Origin: Meconema thalassinum
Lineage: Eukaryota; Arthropoda; Insecta; Orthoptera; Tettigoniidae
NCBI GenBank assembly: GCA_946902985.2
Contig: OX336393.1
Location: 128,182,533 to 128,246,532, forward strand
DNA length: 64,000 nt
Reading direction: 5' to 3'
Below, in pieces: positions 45,376 through 56,405 of this stretch. Numbering within the stretch: position 1 is the first letter of the stretch; each line of letters begins with the position of its first letter. The position numbers and the translations under genes were made by a program. Below the pieces are notes generated by a model. That model made no database searches. It saw only the letters and a program-made list of their open reading frames with translations, and was not told the DNA's origin.

Positions 45376-46583
45376 TTCTTGATTGTGCCTGCTGCTTCCA
45401 TCTCATGGATCTTCTTAGCAGCTTCCTCGCGGTGTTTCTCTGCGATAGGATAAATCTTCTTCTGGAATGGGGAATCATCCAGTAGTACAAGATCGTACTC
45501 GTAGTCCAATATCTCACCAGGTCTGGTGTCGAATATATCCCAGTATTCGCTCAATATTGCATCTAGATTCTCTCGTATGGGTGCTGATAATGGTTCTGCC
45601 TCTTCGTCAGCATCTTGTGTCTCCTCAATTTCCTTGCCATTTAAATTTTCGACATCGTCGACTTCGGATAGGAATTCCGGTTCTTCTTCAACTAAGTTCA
45701 TCTGAATGGGTTCGTTCGGCTTAAACTCTACCGTATTACGTCCCATATCAATGATTCCATCATACTTTCTAATGAAGTCTGCGCCCAATATGGCATCATG
45801 ATGCAAGCCTTTCATCACAAGAAATTCGTGCAAGTGCACGTGGCTCGAAATCTCCAAAGTGCATAGAATCTGGATTTTGCACGTTACAACACGGTCAGGT
45901 ATGACTCCTCTGACTCTTACAGCAGAAACTGGCAGCTCTGTCACCTCAGAGTTTGCTTTCAGTCTGGCATGGCAATCGGTGGAAATGGCACTAATCATCG
46001 CCCCAGTATCGATGAGAATGACTACGTTGCATCCATTCAGGGTGGATACAATCTTCGGTAGACGCGTCAATTCGTAGTTGTGGTTCGTCGTTCGTCGTTC
46101 GTCTAACAGGTCTTCCTGGATTGGCTCCCAGAGTAATATGGTGGCAGTTACTCGGTGCTCAACCGGGCAAGAATCTATTGATCTTTCGGCGTTTTTTACT
46201 GTCCTGGCGAGAAGTACTGGGCTGGTTTTGCTCCGTCTCCTGCGCCGAATTCCTAGTTTCCCTCGAAGTCGGGTTCTGATCTCCCTCTTCTCGGATTTGG
46301 AGTTCTCTGAGTTGTTGAAGATAATCACGGCTCTCCCGTGCTCTTCCTCTCCAATCTCTATCTGGCTGATTTCTGGGGTCTCGATCTCTATTATACCCTT
46401 TACTGTAACGGTAGTCCATACGGATACTTCCGTGCTGTGGGTTTCGACCATTATTCCCTCGGCGGTCGTTTTCGTGACGACGGTCGTCGTTCGTCCCTCG
46501 GTCGAAGCGCCGGTTCCAGTGACTACGGCGGTCATCTCGCTGGTCTCTAGCATATGGAGTGTTGTTCCATTCTCTTCTACCAT
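45336..46583 (-). pseudogene. protease plus start of reverse transcriptase
   Basis: This 415-residue frame overlaps the end of gag by ~425 nt and is in the +1 frame relative to it. The first ~160 residues are the overlap and are probably not all used. A retroviral-type aspartic protease follows, with VVILIDTGAMISAIS (active site Asp, residues ~187-201) and AILGADFIRKYDG (~265-277, flap-following ILG motif). An acidic linker comes next, then the start of RT (ENLDAILSEYWDIFDTRPGE, ~338, to EMEAAGTIKKSP, ~394-405). It then breaks off at the deletion junction. The protease looks intact, and no RT catalytic motif is present. Confidence 0.85.
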
Positions 46584-47250
46584 AGTTATAATTATTACGT
46601 TGTCCAGAGCTCTCTTGGGTTTGCGTCTGTTGTGGCGTCTGGCTCACTTTGTCGACAGTAGTCAAGTTGACATGTCTCTCCTCGCGCCCGTCAGCCTTCT
46701 GCTGACGGTGTGTCGGGAACTGTTCAGTGTTTGCATCCAACCGTCGCAGGATTTGGTCACACTGCTGGAAAGTGGATGCTCCTGCAGCAATCAATACGCG
46801 TTGCACGTCTGCAGGGTATTGCCAAACGATGGTGTTTACTATATCTTGTTCAGACAATGGGGGTTGAAGACAACGAAGTTTCGCAAGCTGGGTTGCGAAG
46901 TAGTTCGCATAGCGCGTTGGAGTATTAGAGCTGTATCGGTGAGTATACATCTCAGCTCTGATGTTCTGCTGGATGTCGCTCGACCAGTAAGTTCTTAACA
47001 AGGCTTCTTTGAAATCCTGGTAGCCTATAAACGAGTATCGGAAGGCTCTAAACCAGGTGCTGGCTTGCCCCTCAAGCAAACGCTCAATAAATCGGAGCTC
47101 CCTCTCCGGAGTTACCATGGTGTCTCTCAAGTAGCTTTCTACGTTGGCCAGAAATTCGACTGGAGTGATACCACTTCCAGTGCCAGAGAAGCGAGCTGGT
47201 TGCTCCTCTCTCGAACGGATTATAGTTACATTTCCCTGCGTATGCGCGGG
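46159..47250 (-). CDS. Gag capsid-like region
   Basis: The in-frame continuation after a TAA at 47257-47259. It includes PVEFLANVESYL (about 47163-47130) and the capsid core ELRFIERLLEGQASTWFRAF typical of the retrotransposon gag family, then ILRRLDANTE. From residue ~150 the listed frame is very rich in Arg, Asn, Gly and Asp (RRDDRR-, GNNGRN-type). That suggests a basic nucleic-acid-binding tail without the usual CCHC knuckle. The listed ATG-less start at 47130 is only the first alternative start, and the frame is open back to 47256. Confidence 0.8.
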   Translation of the reverse strand, partial: PAHTQGNVTIIRSREEQPARFSGTGSGITPVEFLANVESYLRDTMVTPERELRFIERLLEGQASTWFRAFRYSFIGYQDFKEALLRTYWSSDIQQNIRAEMYTHRYSSNTPTRYANYFATQLAKLRCLQPPLSEQDIVNTIVWQYPADVQRVLIAAGASTFQQCDQILRRLDANTEQFPTHRQQKADGREERHVNLTTVDKVSQTPQQTQTQESSGQRNNYNYGRREWNNTPYARDQRDDRRSHWNRRFDRGTNDDRRHENDRRGNNGRNPQHGSIRMDYRYSKGYNRDRDPRNQPDRDWRGRARESRDYLQQLRELQIREEGDQNPTSRETRNSAQETEQNQPSTSRQDSKKRRKINRFLPG

Positions 47251-47256
47251 TCTAAA

Positions 47257-48723
47257 TTAATTCTGCATGTAGTTATGCGTAGGTGTATTCGTTTCATGAC
47301 TAAGTCGATTGGGTGCTGGTTGAAAAGGATGGGCGTCAAAGTTCAAGGTTTGACTTTGCGCTGAACCAGTGAATTGGGATGGTTGCGGTTCTATGGGTGC
47401 GCTGGGTTGGAAATGCGTAGGCATCATCCCTGCGGATTGAGATACGGGTGTTTCCTGAGAGTTTCCTATCTGTGAGGGTAAGTGTCGCCCTCTAGAAAGC
47501 GTCTCAAGCCTGTCGAGACGTCTCTCTAGAACCTCGAGTCCTGGGATGGTTCTAGCTCTGACTTTGTTACCTAAGTCGTTAAGTTGCAGCTCGATCCTAT
47601 CGACTTTTCCTTTGAGGTTCGTGTCAACTTCGCGTATTGCCGTCCTCAGGTTATAGCTGAGGTCTAACCTCTCGGTTACCGCGACTTCCTCGAATCGTTT
47701 CTGTAAGGAATCGATTTCTCCTTCGACTTTCGACACGTTGTCTTGGATCTTTCCAACATCATCTCTGACCTCGGCTACCTTGGCCTCCATTGCGGTCTTG
47801 TGTTCGTTGAGGTCACCCCTCAATAACATGAGATCGATTTTATGTTCCTCACGATGAACGTCAACTGTTTCACGCAGGCTTGCTACGGTTTCTGTCAACT
47901 CCGTAATATTCCTCCTATTGGTGTTTAATTCGTCCTTGACCTCGATCATGCCATCGACGATCGTCTTGACGTTGTTATTAACAGCATTTGCTGCACCTCT
48001 CATCAAAATCAGTCCAATGTTCATGGTCGCCATGTCCTTTTTCACGGTGTCCATAAATCCCTCGACGTGAGTCAATCGAGTCCCAAATTCTTCTCTAGTG
48101 TGCTCCAGGTCGGCTCTCATACCTATCTGGACTCTGTTTATGGTCGTTTGAATTTGAGCTGTGTGCTCCTCCAATCGGGTCTGCACATCCTCCCTAGCTC
48201 TATTCATCTGGTCGGTTAAGCAATCTATACGCTGGTTAGCCTCCTGATGGTGTCGTATGATATCAACCCTAACAGCTGCTAAACCTGCCGTAAGATCATT
48301 CCTAGCTTCGACTCTATATGCGTACATGTCGGCCCTGACCTGCGTTACATAAGTCCTAACATTATTGATCGACTCTGTGACTTGGTCTACATGACCACTT
48401 ACAATATTTATAGACTGGGTGTTGACTTCTAAATCCTGTCTAACATTGTTAATTTCCTGCCTAACTTGGTCCACATGACCACTTACAACATTTATGGATT
48501 GAGTGTTAACCTCTAAGTCCTGTCTTACTTGGTCCACATGACCACTCACATTGTTTATGGATCGGGTGTTAACCTCTAAGTCCTGTCTAACTTGGTCCAC
48601 ATGACCACTCACAGTGTTGACAGCTTGGGTATTCTGACCTAAGTCAGCAGTAATCTGCTGGAGATTGGCATTAACACCTGCCATCATCTCCCCAAACACA
48701 CGACGAATAGTTTCCTCATCCAT
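47257..48723 (-). CDS. Gag N-terminal coiled-coil region
   Basis: It starts at the ATG at 48721-48723 (MDEETIRRVFGEMM), about 400 nt after the primer binding site. Residues ~35-130 hold four to five repeats of a ~21-residue unit (VNTQSINVVSGHVDQVRQDL). Long heptad-like helices continue to ~residue 400 (NLKGKVDRIELQLNDLGNKV). A Pro/Gln-rich end and TAA at 47257-47259 follow. The same frame continues into the capsid-like region 42 codons later, so the TAA splits one gag. Whether this is a mutation or a programmed read-through stop cannot be told here. Such long coiled coils at the start of Gag are unusual and could drive particle assembly. Confidence 0.75.
   Translation of the reverse strand: MDEETIRRVFGEMMAGVNANLQQITADLGQNTQAVNTVSGHVDQVRQDLEVNTRSINNVSGHVDQVRQDLEVNTQSINVVSGHVDQVRQEINNVRQDLEVNTQSINIVSGHVDQVTESINNVRTYVTQVRADMYAYRVEARNDLTAGLAAVRVDIIRHHQEANQRIDCLTDQMNRAREDVQTRLEEHTAQIQTTINRVQIGMRADLEHTREEFGTRLTHVEGFMDTVKKDMATMNIGLILMRGAANAVNNNVKTIVDGMIEVKDELNTNRRNITELTETVASLRETVDVHREEHKIDLMLLRGDLNEHKTAMEAKVAEVRDDVGKIQDNVSKVEGEIDSLQKRFEEVAVTERLDLSYNLRTAIREVDTNLKGKVDRIELQLNDLGNKVRARTIPGLEVLERRLDRLETLSRGRHLPSQIGNSQETPVSQSAGMMPTHFQPSAPIEPQPSQFTGSAQSQTLNFDAHPFQPAPNRLSHETNTPTHNYMQN
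48380..48640 (-). repeat. 63-bp coding repeats in gag
   Basis: The phrase taagtcctgtctwacttggt and its partner acatgaccactcaca recur at ~63-bp steps, or longer where an extra segment is present. They encode the 21-residue coiled-coil repeat. Confidence 0.8.
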
Positions 48724-49121
48724 TGACAAGAAGTATATATGAGAAAGTGAGGGATCAATCTCTAATGGAACTTACAGCTATGATTAGTTACTTGGTGGTA
48801 TAAAGCTTGTTTCATTTAAATAAATATCACGAGTACAGCTGGAGTATGCAAACTAAGTGCTTCTACATTTATAAAGACAACGGCGAGCAAAGCAAAGTAT
48901 TACATTTACTCAGGATGAGGCATCATCAAAGAAAATCCTATCCATCATTTATCCAACACTAAAGCCTCACCCCATGGACTTCTATCAAACATGAATGCCA
49001 TGCGGTCAATCGATCTGCAGTACGACTTTCTAAGTTCGTCCCAGGCCTATCAATTTACCATTAATCAACATTAAGATCCTCCTAAATAACATGGAACTGA
49101 CGGTCACCACGTTAACGTCGG

Positions 49122-49139
49122 CACATGAGTTGGGCGCCA
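49122..49139 (-). promoter_or_regulatory. primer binding site, tRNA-Lys type
   Basis: The minus strand reads TGGCGCCCAAC, starting 5 nt inside the 5' LTR boundary, then diverges (tcatgtg). The first 11 nt match the classic tRNA-Lys primer site used by many retroelements, including gypsy. Confidence 0.8.
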
Positions 49140-49144
49140 TTTTA

Positions 49145-52100
49145 TGAGACCGTCGGTGGAGCTGCCAGGATAGCCAACAACCGCAATGACTTCCCTAACA
49201 TCTCATCCGTCGGACATAATTGCCGAGAGGATCAGGTGAACTTCCTAATAGGCCAAAGCGGCACGAGAATCTGTAGTCCACAGGGATCGTGGTACATGGT
49301 GATGATGGTCATAGACTGCCTAAGGAAAGGTTCAACTTAAAAACTAGACTGAGAAAATAAACATCCAGACTTATGTAAAACACCGTGAAAATTTATTGTT
49401 AAAATTCACAAGCCCCTAGCCTAGTTCGGAGGGTTTCAATCGGCTAATCCGCAAGCTAATAAACAATCAAAAATAAAGAGCAGGTCCCTACCTGAGAAGT
49501 AACGGAAAACCCTCGCGAAAGATCTATCTCACAATAATAAGGCAACAACAGCAACACTAGGAAAATGGTACGACGCAAATCCCTAGGTCAAGTTACAAGA
49601 TCAAGCTAATATCAGAATTTACATTTAACAGGGTAGCAAAACAATTCTAAGTTAGGATGATACCATCTCCACATTTACATTTAACGTTAATTCATCTAGC
49701 TAAGTCCTATCAGTTAATAACAAAATTTACGGCGATGACGTCCGTAACAGAAAACAATTACATTCAAAGCTAAGTGAACAGCCATGTAAAAAAAACATTT
49801 AATTATTTTTAGTAACTAGGTGCTAACAGCACACAAGGAGGTAACATGTAGGATGCATACACTTGTACATCATAAATAATTAATAAAAGACAACAGTTTT
49901 ATTAAAATGCCTGCCTGCACCTTGGTTTACTCTTCGTAAGCCATAGTCATCTAATGTGTGTAGTTACGGTGACGACTGCGTAGTAAAGACTACGTCTAAC
50001 ATCGCATGGCCTGCGCTCCACAAGCTACGAACTCAAAGTTCGAGCAAGCTTCAGGTCGCTACAAAAGTGTCAGCTGTCCTAGTCATTTCCTCAAAAGGAA
50101 ATACCTTCATTAGCACGGCCATGTCAGCAGGTTCCAAATGCAAAAGAACAAAGTTAGATAGAAAGAATTCGTTAGTTAGCTTTTGTTTTACCAAAATTAT
50201 GCGTTTTATTATTAAGATGTCGGTTTAGGTTATCGTTGGTTTATGGCGAATAATACTGACAATAGCCTGGGGACGGAGTATCTCCACTGAGATCAATCTC
50301 CACCAAAAGCCTCGACTCAACAGTCGGAATATAATCAACGAGCAATAACAACTCGGACACACAATAACACAAGTTTCCAGCGGCGCACAGCTCGCGTTCA
50401 ATAACTCTGGGATGGGCCTGCACACTCAGTAACCCTCCAATAACATCTGGTCAACGGGAACAATCCCGGACAAGGTACACACAAATACCTTCATACAATA
50501 AATATTGCCTTTAACAGGGCGGCCTACAACGTACTATAGAAACCTGACATAACTGTACACGTCAAACGACGTTTAACTAACAAAAAACAATCTATAAAAA
50601 CATGTGATCAGATACAAGAATGGACACTGGGTTCCATGAACTAAATAGCAATGAAAGGAAGAGCGAATACAACAAGCATTCGGTCTTCTGTCAATCTATG
50701 TCTGTCTCATAATACAAGCGTGCTCTCAAGGGCACTGGGTCACAAACCAGTTTGTGTCGCTGCAGGCTACAACATTCCTGCGCGGTCTGACACAACACAC
50801 ACTAACTATCAAGGCCGGCGATTTAAGCAAAATAAAAACAGTACAACTGGCCCCATCATAAAACCTTTACCTTAGGTTATAAAACTCGAAGAATACGTGT
50901 ATAAAAACACGCTATAAATCTGAATACAATAATATAATTCCGTCTTTCAAACCAAAGACGTCTAAATGGTAGCAATGTCACATTGCTGGAGCTCTTTGCT
51001 CTCAAAGATATAATACTTCAGTAGTTACTTGTACAACATGAAATAAATACGTGTCTTCACATGACACTAACAAAATAATAATTGTGGCGCAGATTCCACA
51101 CACTGGATCTGCTTAATGATACGTTGGGAACTGGGTTCGATGCTAGACAACGAATCATCCCTTTTAATTATATGGTCCACACTTGACCTGATGACTTCTG
51201 AGCAACATCTCAAATGAAATATAATGCAGTTACAAAACTGGTAATTACAGTCGATAACCTAAATGATACGACTGCTCTAACGAAGTCAGGGGTGCAACAA
51301 AGACTGGTTGCAAAAAATGCAGTTAAAGAAATATAACCATGGCATCTGATTGCCATAACTAAAGTTAGCAAAAACTTGAAAAATCACCCCAGATAGGGTT
51401 AAACAAAGTAGCCTCAAATGACTACGGTCACGTTTAGCAAAAGATAGGCATTGACGTTCTACGACGTCCATCAAGCTGCACCAGGGTTGACCAAAATGTC
51501 TGACCCAAGGGTGTCTCACTCAAACTGAAATAAATGACATCTAATTAAACTAATTACATTCGCTATCTAGAAAAAATGGCTGTCACTGAGTTCGGTTGGT
51601 TCACAAACTACATTAAACCTACTATACCACCAGAAACTAGAACAAGAAAGGGTGTACAAAAACTCACGAAATGGAGGAGCTCTCACTCAGCCCTCTGTTC
51701 AACGACAAGGGTTGAACAAATTCACCCCTGGCTTTCCGGAACGGCATCGTCCTCATCAGGACTCCCATCTGGACTCTCCCAAAGGCCAGGGTTAGATCTG
51801 TCCCTGTCGATAACTTCGTGGATGTACTGGATATGCCAAGGAATGGCATCCTGGGTTCCTTCCTCCTCGTTCGCTGTTCTGGAAGTTTCACCATCACGCT
51901 GGTTCCAATAGATACATCACCCTCATACCATAGCGGTATTAGCCCATGATGTTATTCTCAAACATGGTGTAGCATAATTCGATCACGTGGGTGGTAAAAT
52001 AAATCGTGTAGTAGTTCATTCCTTCACTTCAAAAATCACAAAGTTCGTAGTAAATGTTACAGGCTTTAATACAATTGATAACAGAGCCTTTACTTCGCAG

Positions 52101-53090
52101 ATATCGAATAATACGTGATCAAGCACTGTTCTGTGGTTCTTCACGTGTGCTGACGCCACTTTTACATCACGTGGCATCCGTGAATTGTGCGTCGTTTTGT
52201 AATTGAAAAATTCACTGTGGCAATTCAAATATACTGTACATTCATAATCAAAATTATTTAAAGTAGTTATAACACGTTTACCTCTATATTTTTCACCAGG
52301 CACTCGGCCCTCCACAAACACGTGGGTATAAAATGTGGTGTTACGGTAATGTTAGAATTTTCACTATACTTGCCAATTAAATCACAATATGATTCTTGTT
52401 GTTCACTGTGCATAAATAACAGTGATTTATAGAATATTCGTGCACGATGGCACCCGATGATAACTTCCACGCTAAACAGCGGATATTTTCTACGTCTGCC
52501 ACGACGGCTACAATTGCACGCCTTCACAGGGCGGATTTCCCAGATGTAGTGCAAATAATTCACTATACAATTCTTACTTATCACTCGTATTATAATGTAT
52601 TCGTGCTCGATGGCAACAGATAACAATTTCCACGCTAAACAGCGGATATTTTCTACGTCTAACAAGACGGATGTAACTTCACGCCTACACGGGGCGGATT
52701 CTCCAGACGTAGTGCAAGGCACAGGGTTACTCTAGGAAGTAGGTCGTCAAATCGAAGTCGTTTAGCGACTACTTACACTCCTGTTTGCGTATCTGCAAGG
52801 GTATTACCTTACCTTAAGCGAAAATAACATTCTCCAAAATGTTTTAATAATGCTGAATGACGAAATGGAATATTCTGAGTCTTGTGGAAAGATAAAATAG
52901 ATTAATAAGACCTCAGATAAATAATTAGCAGACTTCACGAAAGTCAAAAGTGCGATTCTCCGCTACTTCAAAGAGTATAGCGTGAGCTCTCAGCTCCACG
53001 TGGCTTTCTGGGTGTGTTCAAAGGTACTACATCCCATCATAAATGTGCTATTATAATAAATATCACATGAACCTTAGCTCAGCGGGTTCA
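49145..53090 (-). repeat. 5' LTR (3946 bp)
   Basis: Same content as the 3' LTR, with intact TG...CA ends. It would hold the promoter, which I could not place. The AATAAA candidate is at 49392-49397 on the minus strand. The internal tandem duplication is at about 52433-52717. Confidence 0.93.
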
Positions 53091-53094
53091 GTAT

Positions 53095-53605
53095 ACCTAT
53101 AAAATCTCGGTCGAGTTCGTTACTGGGCTAAATCGGTCGAAGGGGGTGAAAATAGGGGGCATTTTTTCGAAAAAGTGAAATATTGATATAACTCTCTTAA
53201 TATGTGAAATATCGAATCCGTTCAAAGTTCATACTATGTGTGGGATAAAGCCCAAACATTTATGTTTGAAGAGTTTCTTTATAGCACCAACCATTGACCA
53301 AAGGGGTGGGAAAAAGTGGGTTTTTCGGGAAACATTAATCATATCTCTCTTAATAGGCACAATATCAAAACCGTACAAAATGGACAATATTCCCCTAATA
53401 ATTACCTAAAATTTTGTCTGAATGAATTTTTGATATGACCCACCATTATGCCAAGGGATGAGAAAAATGATTTCGGAATTATAAGAAAATGCCAAGAGCT
53501 ATCAGTGGTTGCCATGGCAACACTACTAAATTGATGAGGGATGAGCCATCAGACGTTGCCAAGATAACGCACTTGCACGAGATCATATTCAGAATTCCAT
53601 CTGAC
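53095..53605. repeat. older repeat interrupted by the LTR element, right part
   Basis: Starts acctataaaatctcggtcga and contains aaatcggtcgaagggggtg and two similar sub-blocks (atataactctcttaatatg near 53175 and atatctctcttaataggca near 53340) about 165 bp apart. It is non-coding and represents the flank of the target site. Confidence 0.5.
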
Positions 53606-53615
53606 TAAGTGTGAA

Positions 53616-54010
53616 GCGGCTTCGGTGACGTAACTGGTAGCAAGCATGCTGAATGTCTATGCCCAAGGTCGCGAGTTCAAAGCCGGCCGAAGTCGTCGGA
53701 TTTTCTAAGAGCGCTAAAAATCCCTCAGTATGCTTTCCTTTGGAGGGGAAGTTCCAACGTTCGTTGCGAGTTGCTGGTTGCGGTGGCATCTAGTAGCCAA
53801 GTTCACAGCTAGGTGTCGTTGACGGTAGTATCTGGTAGCAACATTAGGAACCACTGCTTGAAATTTGATCGTCTGCAGTCCTTACCTGAATTACAGACTA
53901 ATACAGCCATCACAATTCACACCGTTTATCAGACAGATTCTACACTCACCCAAAGTACACGGGGTTATATAACCGCGTTGTCGCAGACCCTAAACTGAGG
54001 AACCAACCAA
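53616..54010 (+). mobile_element. SINE family B, internally deleted
   Basis: The head (cggcttcggtgacgtaactg) and B-box region lead to ttggaggggaag at 53750, then jump to ttccaacgttcgttgcgag, omitting about 120 bp present in the copy at 39386. It ends with the family 3' end at aaccaaccaaag. Confidence 0.8.
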
Positions 54011-54148
54011 AGTCTCTGCTTGATATTTAATTTTGCGTGATGAAGTAACAGACCGTTACATAGTTACACATCAGTGTCGAAACCTTGCATAAGGACAGTG
54101 TGACCACAGTAATAAAAATGGACTCCAAATGACAAGAAGGTTACCGTC

Positions 54149-54509
54149 CTCTTAAGACAATGAAAATGAAAATCCACGGCCTGCTTGCAGTCTCCGACTG
54201 GGTCAGGAATGGAATGAATGAAGCCCCTATCTAGCGGCGAGGATATGAACTGTGCCGGTTGCCGAGGCCTGACGCACTCCCCTGGGGCAATGATTAAATG
54301 AATGACAGATGAAATGAAATGATAGTGGAGAGTGTTGCTGGAATGAAATGTTGACAGGGAAAACCGGAGTACCCGGAGAAAAACCTGTCTGCCTCCGTTT
54401 TGTCCAGCACAGATCTCACATAGAGTGACCGGGATTTGAACCACGGACCCAGCGGTGAGAGGCCGGCGTGCTGCCGCCTAAGCCACGGAGGCTCTGCTCT
54501 TAAGACAAT
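54149..54509 (-). mobile_element. tRNA-derived SINE (family G) with 13-bp target duplication
   Basis: Flanked by ctcttaagacaat at 54149-54161 and 54497-54509. The minus-strand head has a B box (ggttcaaatccc) near 54435-54447. The body is nearly identical to the copy at 22024-22349, and an A-rich tail lies at the left end. It is about 335 bp and non-coding. Confidence 0.9.
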
Positions 54510-54702
54510 AAAATGTTTAAAATATGCATAAAATGACGAAAAACAAAGTTAATTAATCTCCAATTATAAAATACTTTCTCGCAATAAATGACGTCTGATC
54601 CTTCTACGAAAACCTTCATATTCTGCCTATTTTCGCCTATCCCCAAGTTTGTCCGGTGGAATCTACCTTCGCCTTCCGGCGTGCCGAGATGACTTTTTTT
54701 AA

Positions 54703-54956
54703 TTAGGTAAGGACTGCAGACATCAATTTTCAAGTAGTTCCTGCTTTTGCTACCAAACGCAACCGTCAACGACAACTAGTTCTGAACTTGGTTACTAGAT
54801 GCCACCGCCCTTGGCGCCTGGCGACGAATGTTGGAACCTAAGAGCTTAAGTCAAATCTAACCAATAATTTACAAGTGTAATTAGTGGAAGGTTCTTTCAC
54901 ATGCCAATCTATGACATGGGACCGCCGAATTTACTTCCTCTCCTAAGGAAGGCATA
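54703..54956 (-). mobile_element. SINE family B, middle part, cut by another copy
   Basis: Matches the family B body (ggtaaggactgcaga to aaggaaggcata). The next expected family sequence is replaced at 54957 by the 3' end of another family B copy, which points to nested or tandem insertion. Confidence 0.7.
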
Positions 54957-55486
54957 GGTTGGTTGGTTGGTTGGTTCCTTAGTTTAGGGGCTGCGACAAC
55001 GCGGTAATGTAGCCCCGTGTACTTTGGGTGTGTGTAGAATCTGTCTGTTAACCGGTGTTAATTGTGATGACTGTATTAGTGTGTGTAACTGTTTTTTCAA
55101 TTCAAGTAAGGACTGCAACTTTGATTTTTTCAAATAGTTCCTTCTTTTGCCGCCAAACGCCACCGTCAACGACTACTAGGCCTAGTTCAGAACTAGCTAC
55201 TAGATGCCACCGCAGTCGGCTCTTGTCAACGAGCGTAGCAACCTAAGAGCGTTGTATACATTCTTAAGCTATACAATTTAGTTTCACACAGGTGTAATTA
55301 GTGGAAAGTTCTTTAACATGCCATAAATCTATGACATGGGACCGCCGGCTTTACTTCCCCTCCGAAGGAAGGCATACTGAGGGATTTTTAACGCTCTTAA
55401 AAAATCCGACGACTTCGGCCGGGTTTGAACCCGCGATCTTGAGCAAAGAAGCTCAGGATGGTACCAACTGCTTCACCGAAGCCGCT
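54957..55486 (-). mobile_element. SINE family B, full-length copy
   Basis: In minus orientation it runs from the head at 55486 (gaagcggtt-type, with B box gggtttgaacccgcg on plus near 55422) to ggttggttggttggttcc at 54957. About 530 bp. Confidence 0.8.
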
Positions 55487-55984
55487 ACTGCCTTCTTGAT
55501 TATAACCTACACTGAGCACTCGAATTGAGGAAGGGCTAGTTACAAGAGGTTGTAATTCATTGTGTACTTGTATTTAATACGATGAGAATCTCGTGATGCG
55601 ACTACAGTGCCGGGTGTTGCGTGGATCAAGGTTGCCAAAGGAACAAAACGCTTGGCTACACTTCCTCCATGTGATCGTGACCAAAGAATATTGGATCGTG
55701 TGAACACGGATTATGCTACAATGTACAGTAGGTGTTGCATGACATCATCATTCGTGTTTGTTAACTTGATTTAACTTAATGGTCACATCTGCAAATAAGT
55801 GTCGGTATCAACAGTTCAGGAAACATTTGCCTAATATGAAGAGAGGGGATCAAATGATAACTGTTATAAATAGCGTCTGCTCATTCAAGCTTATTAATAT
55901 TAGCAGCTCAAGGTAATTGGGCTGTATCTTCCTGACGATGTTGCTGTTTCATTTTAGAGGCTTGAATATCGTGGTCATTTAGTT
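55487..55984. other. unassigned DNA
   Basis: The stretch 55494-55560 resembles 40830-40900 (ctacactgagcac...gaggaagggc), so it is a dispersed repeat. The rest has no recognised content. Confidence 0.35.
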
Positions 55985-56262
55985 CCGCGTACTTGGGTGT
56001 GTGTAGAATTTTGTCTGATAACATGTGATATTGTAATGGCTGTAGTATCAGTTTTGATGATAATGATAATGACGATAATTGATGTTTCAAGTGGGATAAC
56101 ATCTAGGTGGTCATTTAGTCCAGTGCACTTGGGTGTGTGGAAAATTTTGTCTGATGAACTATGATATTGTGATGGCTGTATTTGTGTTGATGATAATGGC
56201 GATAATATTGTTGTTTCAAGTGGGCTAACATCTAGGTTATCGGCCCCTAATGGTTTGGCTGA
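55985..56262 (+). repeat. ~130-bp tandem duplication related to SINE B and repeat C ends
   Basis: gtgtagaattttgtctgat at 56000 recurs as gtggaaaattttgtctgat at 56136. Both units go on to ttgatgataatg and tgtttcaagtggg(a/c)taaca. The second leads into the repeat C signature (ggttatcggcccctaatgg). The 107-bp insert at 38130 is another copy of the same unit. Confidence 0.65.
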
Positions 56263-56312
56263 AAAATAAAAGTTGATAAAATAATAACTATAACTAACTA
56301 TAAACTTACAAC

Positions 56313-56405
56313 TGACTGACTACGTGGCTCAGCGGTAACTTTCTCGCCAGCTGTGCCCAAGGTTGCAGGATCGCATCCTGGCGCATACAGTTGACATTTG
56401 ATATT
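56313..56405 (+). mobile_element. SINE family F, head only
   Basis: tacgtggctcagcggtaact (A box) with aggatcgcatcctggcgca (decayed B box), followed by a short piece of the body, after which similarity ends. Confidence 0.65.

Larger units (their letters stand above)
41257..53094 (-). mobile_element. Ty3/gypsy-like LTR retrotransposon with ~3.95-kb LTRs
   Basis: The ends are defined by a 4-bp target duplication, gtat at 41257-41260 and 53091-53094. LTRs are at 41261-45205 and 49145-53090. The internal region is only 3939 bp (45206-49144) and reads right to left: primer binding site, gag with coiled-coil N-terminus, capsid-like region, protease, RT start, integrase end, polypurine tract. RT, RNase H and most of integrase are deleted. 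The LTRs align with very few differences by eye, which indicates a recent insertion. Lacking RT and integrase, this copy would need proteins from a complete relative. It is a LARD-like or deletion-derivative arrangement that keeps gag and protease. Confidence 0.93.

Noticed and set aside
46078..46998. 306-residue plus-strand frame
   Set aside because: It is antisense to the Gag and protease region of the LTR element and has no domain.
41261..53090. Segmental duplication or assembly artefact instead of LTRs
   Set aside because: The two copies end exactly at TG/CA-type termini, adjoin a primer site and polypurine tract, and are bracketed by a GTAT duplication.
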